DNA of 60,234 bases, taken from IMG/VR virus record IMGVR_UViG_3300037488_001588, positions 1-60,234 of that record. One strand, 5' to 3'. This document shows positions 58,597-60,234 of this stretch, piece after piece; the stretch's first letter is position 1; each line of letters opens with the position of its first letter. This DNA comes from a virus. The notes under the pieces are model-generated. The model was not told where the DNA came from. It ran no database searches and saw nothing but the letters and a program-made list of their open reading frames with translations. The translations under genes were made by a program, and so were the position numbers.

Positions 58597-58833
58597 TCAG
58601 CTGTCTAGATCTTCGATGTCGTAGGCCGTGTAGAGGGCGCTGGACAGGCGACCCGGCAGCTTGACGCCGGTTTTCAAACGGCGAGCTGCGCGCGCCTTGT
58701 GGTAGGTTTGGCGCATCTTTTCCTCGAAAGCGCGCTTCTCCTCGGGAGTGCGCGAGGCCTGCCAGCGGCGAGCCCCTTCGAGCTGCCGCTGGCGCTGTTC
58801 GGGGGTGAGCGGGGGTTGGGTCTTCCGGGCCAT
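58597..58833 (-). CDS. Hypothetical basic protein (78 aa)
   Basis: MARKTQPPLTPEQRQRQLEG, a strongly basic helical protein (ARRWQASRTPEEKRAFEEK, YHKARAARRLKTG) with a hydrophobic end. It may bind nucleic acid. It abuts the RHH-like gene at 58834 with no gap. Confidence 0.62.
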   Translation of the reverse strand: MARKTQPPLTPEQRQRQLEGARRWQASRTPEEKRAFEEKMRQTYHKARAARRLKTGVKLPGRLSSALYTAYDIEDLDS

Positions 58834-59076
58834 CTAGCGGTCCTCCTCGGCGTCGGCGGTGGCCGCGACCGGCAGGACGTAGGCGTACACCGCGTCGGCC
58901 AGCACGGCTGTCATCGGAACCTTGCGCTGGCGGGCGAGCCACGCCATACGCCGGAAATTGTCGGCATCCAGAGTGACGCAAATCCGGCGCGGGCCGTCTG
59001 GCACCCCGCTGTAAAGCGGGGTGCCTTTCCCGTGTTTGTGGCGGCGCCGATAGCCGGCGGTCTTGCGAGGGGTCAT
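58834..59076 (-). CDS. Ribbon-helix-helix-like DNA-binding protein (80 aa)
   Basis: A basic N-terminus (TPRKTAGYRRRHKHGKG) is followed by RRICVTLDADNFRRMAWLA and RKVPMTAVLADAVYAYVLP. The strand, helix, turn, helix arrangement with V-T-L-D fits the ribbon-helix-helix fold. Together with the HTH protein it makes a small regulatory pair near the right end. The fold is by eye only. Confidence 0.62.
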   Translation of the reverse strand: MTPRKTAGYRRRHKHGKGTPLYSGVPDGPRRICVTLDADNFRRMAWLARQRKVPMTAVLADAVYAYVLPVAATADAEEDR

Positions 59077-59077
59077 G

Positions 59078-59977
59078 TCAGAACCCCCACTTTCCGGCGC
59101 AGATCGGACCGATGCCGCGAGCGATGCTCTCGGGGTTCGAGAGCGTCAGGCCGCAGCAGCCGCACGGGATCGTCATGCCGGGATCCTTGAGCAGCAGCTC
59201 GGCGCGGCGGGCGGCGTCAGCCTTCACGGCCTCGGCCGGGTTCGCCATGACCTCGGCAAGCGCCGGCAGGCGGCTCTGGTCGAAGTCACGGCCGGGCAGG
59301 AACGTCGAGGCGTCGCGAGCAATCTTGCCGACATAGGTGCCGCGATCCTTCACGTAGATGGCGCCCGGGTTGTTGCCGTGGTTGGGCGCGAGCGAGAACG
59401 TGAACTCCGCGATCATCACCTTCTTGCGGTTCTGGAGCGCGTTGCGGATCGCCGTGACGTCGAGGGTGGCTCCCTTGTCAGCCTGCTTCTGGACGCGCTC
59501 AGCGGCCCACTGGGCGCTGCGGGCCATGCCCTTGACGATCACCGCCATCTGGCCGTCGGACAGCTCGTGGCCGCCCAGCAGGCGCGTCTGGGCGCCTTCC
59601 AGCATCGTGGCGTAGCCCTCGGGCAACCGATCGCGGCGGGCGAGCGTCGCGTTCAGCCACGTCAGCTCGGCCTGATGGTCGGCAACGACCGAGGCCTTGG
59701 CGACGGCCGTGCGCTGGCGGGCCTGCGCGCGGACCTCGGGGCTGGTGGCGAACGTCTTGTGGCCGTTGCCCTTGCACTTATAGCAGGGGCCGAGAGCCCG
59801 GCCGCTGTAGCTGATGAAGCGGCCGGTGCCACGGCAGCTCTGGCACGTCTCGGAGAAGGTCATCTCGCGGATGCGGACGCTGGCCTCGTCCTGCGGGAGG
59901 CGCTTGGGCGTGGAGAACGTCGGGTCGGCGAGGTTGTCACCGAAGATGTCGTCGAGGCGGTCGTTGAGGTCGGTCAT
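59078..59977 (-). CDS. Zinc-finger protein with DUF6011-like C-terminus (299 aa)
   Basis: Two C-x2-C-x-G-x-G motifs (CQSCRGTG with C45/C48; CYKCKGNG with C65/C68) form a DnaJ-like zinc centre. The last 30 residues (CGCCGLTLSNPESIARGIG, then PICAGKWGF) match the DUF6011 pattern. The middle is helical with GYATMLEGAQTRLLGGHEL. Similar phage proteins are thought to act in replication or nucleic-acid binding, but the role is unknown. It is the first gene of the leftward unit and has the clearest promoter. Confidence 0.78.
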   Translation of the reverse strand: MTDLNDRLDDIFGDNLADPTFSTPKRLPQDEASVRIREMTFSETCQSCRGTGRFISYSGRALGPCYKCKGNGHKTFATSPEVRAQARQRTAVAKASVVADHQAELTWLNATLARRDRLPEGYATMLEGAQTRLLGGHELSDGQMAVIVKGMARSAQWAAERVQKQADKGATLDVTAIRNALQNRKKVMIAEFTFSLAPNHGNNPGAIYVKDRGTYVGKIARDASTFLPGRDFDQSRLPALAEVMANPAEAVKADAARRAELLLKDPGMTIPCGCCGLTLSNPESIARGIGPICAGKWGF

Positions 59978-60029
59978 GGGATGCTCCGTTGGTAGGTGCC
60001 CATCATACCGCCCTCGTCCGGTGATGCAA
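59978..60029 (-). promoter_or_regulatory. Promoter and conserved leader of the rightmost unit
   Basis: TTGCAT (60029-60024), a 16-base spacer and TATGAT (60007-60002), a good sigma-70 pair. The leader then reads GCACCTACCAACGGAG and CATCCC before the ATG at 59977, matching the early leader elsewhere. No stem-loop comparable to the other copies was seen between promoter and leader. Confidence 0.68.
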
Positions 60030-60034
60030 GCGGA

Positions 60035-60051
60035 ATTAACACAATGTTAAT
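60035..60051. promoter_or_regulatory. Operator-like palindrome upstream of the promoter
   Basis: ATTAACA-CAA-TGTTAAT, a perfect 7-bp inverted repeat ending 6 bases upstream of the -35 box at 60024-60029. The AT-rich perfect symmetry in a GC-rich genome marks it as a likely binding site for a dimeric regulator. Confidence 0.6.
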
Positions 60052-60234
60052 GAGGCAGCAAAACCGTGGGGGGTCGCAGAGCTTTTTTGCCTGCAACCCC
60101 CCTATAAAGCTCAAGCGGGAGTGCATTTTAGACGCGCCGACACCCCTTGGGGGGTCGCAGAGGTCTTAAACACCCCCTCAACGCCATACGGTACCGCTAT
60201 CCCCCCTTATTCTCTAATATCTACAACTCTTGTA
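60052..60234. other. Right-end non-coding region with G6 elements
   Basis: No gene is seen here. The region has GGGGGGTCGCAGAG at 60068-60081 and 60149-60162, and CTGCAACCCCCC at 60091-60102, which pairs with the first as an imperfect stem around a T6 loop. It also holds AT-rich parts (CTATAAAG, TTATTCTCTAATATC). With the left-end repeats it is the best candidate for an origin, packaging site or terminus. Confidence 0.65.

Noticed and set aside
1-60234. tRNA genes, CRISPR arrays, insertion sequences, integrase or attachment sites
   Set aside because: No cloverleaf-like segment in the few non-coding gaps, no spaced identical repeats of CRISPR type, no transposase or recombinase motifs among the genes. 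The only mobile element seen is the HNH-AP2 endonuclease.

Overview
The window is a GC-rich, densely coding phage genome of about 60 kb, probably complete or nearly so. It encodes a short-tailed (podovirus-type) virion: a P22-like portal, small and large terminase subunits, a scaffold, a major capsid protein, head-tail adaptor and nozzle proteins, two very large internal or ejection proteins, several fibre-like proteins and a lysis cassette. There is no tape measure, tail tube or sheath gene. I see no integrase, excisionase, tRNA gene or CRISPR array, so a strictly lytic life style is likely. A lipobox lysis protein and a glucosaminidase endolysin indicate a Gram-negative host. The high GC suggests a proteobacterium, but the host cannot be fixed from the sequence.

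Layout. (1) 0.05-8.8 kb, leftward: early genes. These are a primase-VapE helicase, a chain of tiny overlapping genes (2.4-4.75 kb), a DUF932 protein, small genes each with its own leader (5.6-7.2 kb), and a SNF2-like helicase coupled to a VRR-NUC nuclease. (2) 8.8-13.3 kb, rightward: a small possible ribbon-helix-helix protein, a Cas4-like DUF2800 nuclease, a DUF2815 SSB-like protein and a family A DNA polymerase. The two arms start from overlapping divergent promoters at 8.81-8.86 kb. (3) 13.3-54.8 kb, leftward: the virion and lysis region, transcribed from terminase toward the fibre gene. It is interrupted at 41.9-42.4 kb by a rightward HNH-AP2 homing endonuclease. (4) 54.8-60.0 kb, leftward: small accessory genes, the terminase small subunit, an HTH protein, a ribbon-helix-helix-like protein and a DUF6011 zinc protein. 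(5) The last 257 bases plus the first 48 are non-coding and carry repeated G6 elements.

How it works together. The primase-helicase, polymerase, SSB-like protein, DUF2800 nuclease, VRR-NUC nuclease and SNF2-like helicase form a complete phage replication set. The head module (terminase, portal, a large polyvalent protein, a basic KKGG-repeat protein, a GroES-like co-chaperonin, scaffold, capsid) builds the particle. The adaptor, nozzle and fibre genes complete the short tail. The 1721-residue protein carries a transglycosylase domain for wall penetration during DNA ejection. Lysis uses an endolysin, a holin, a lipoprotein and a possible spanin partner.

The most unusual signals are: a repeated stem-loop plus conserved leader (CTACCACGGAG then ACTTCCC) in front of early genes on both strands; divergent promoters that share one palindromic -10 box; Sec signal peptides on two consecutive tail-region proteins; a glycine-glycine motif recurring in five virion-region proteins; and the GroES-like protein. 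All family assignments are by eye from motifs; no database search was run.
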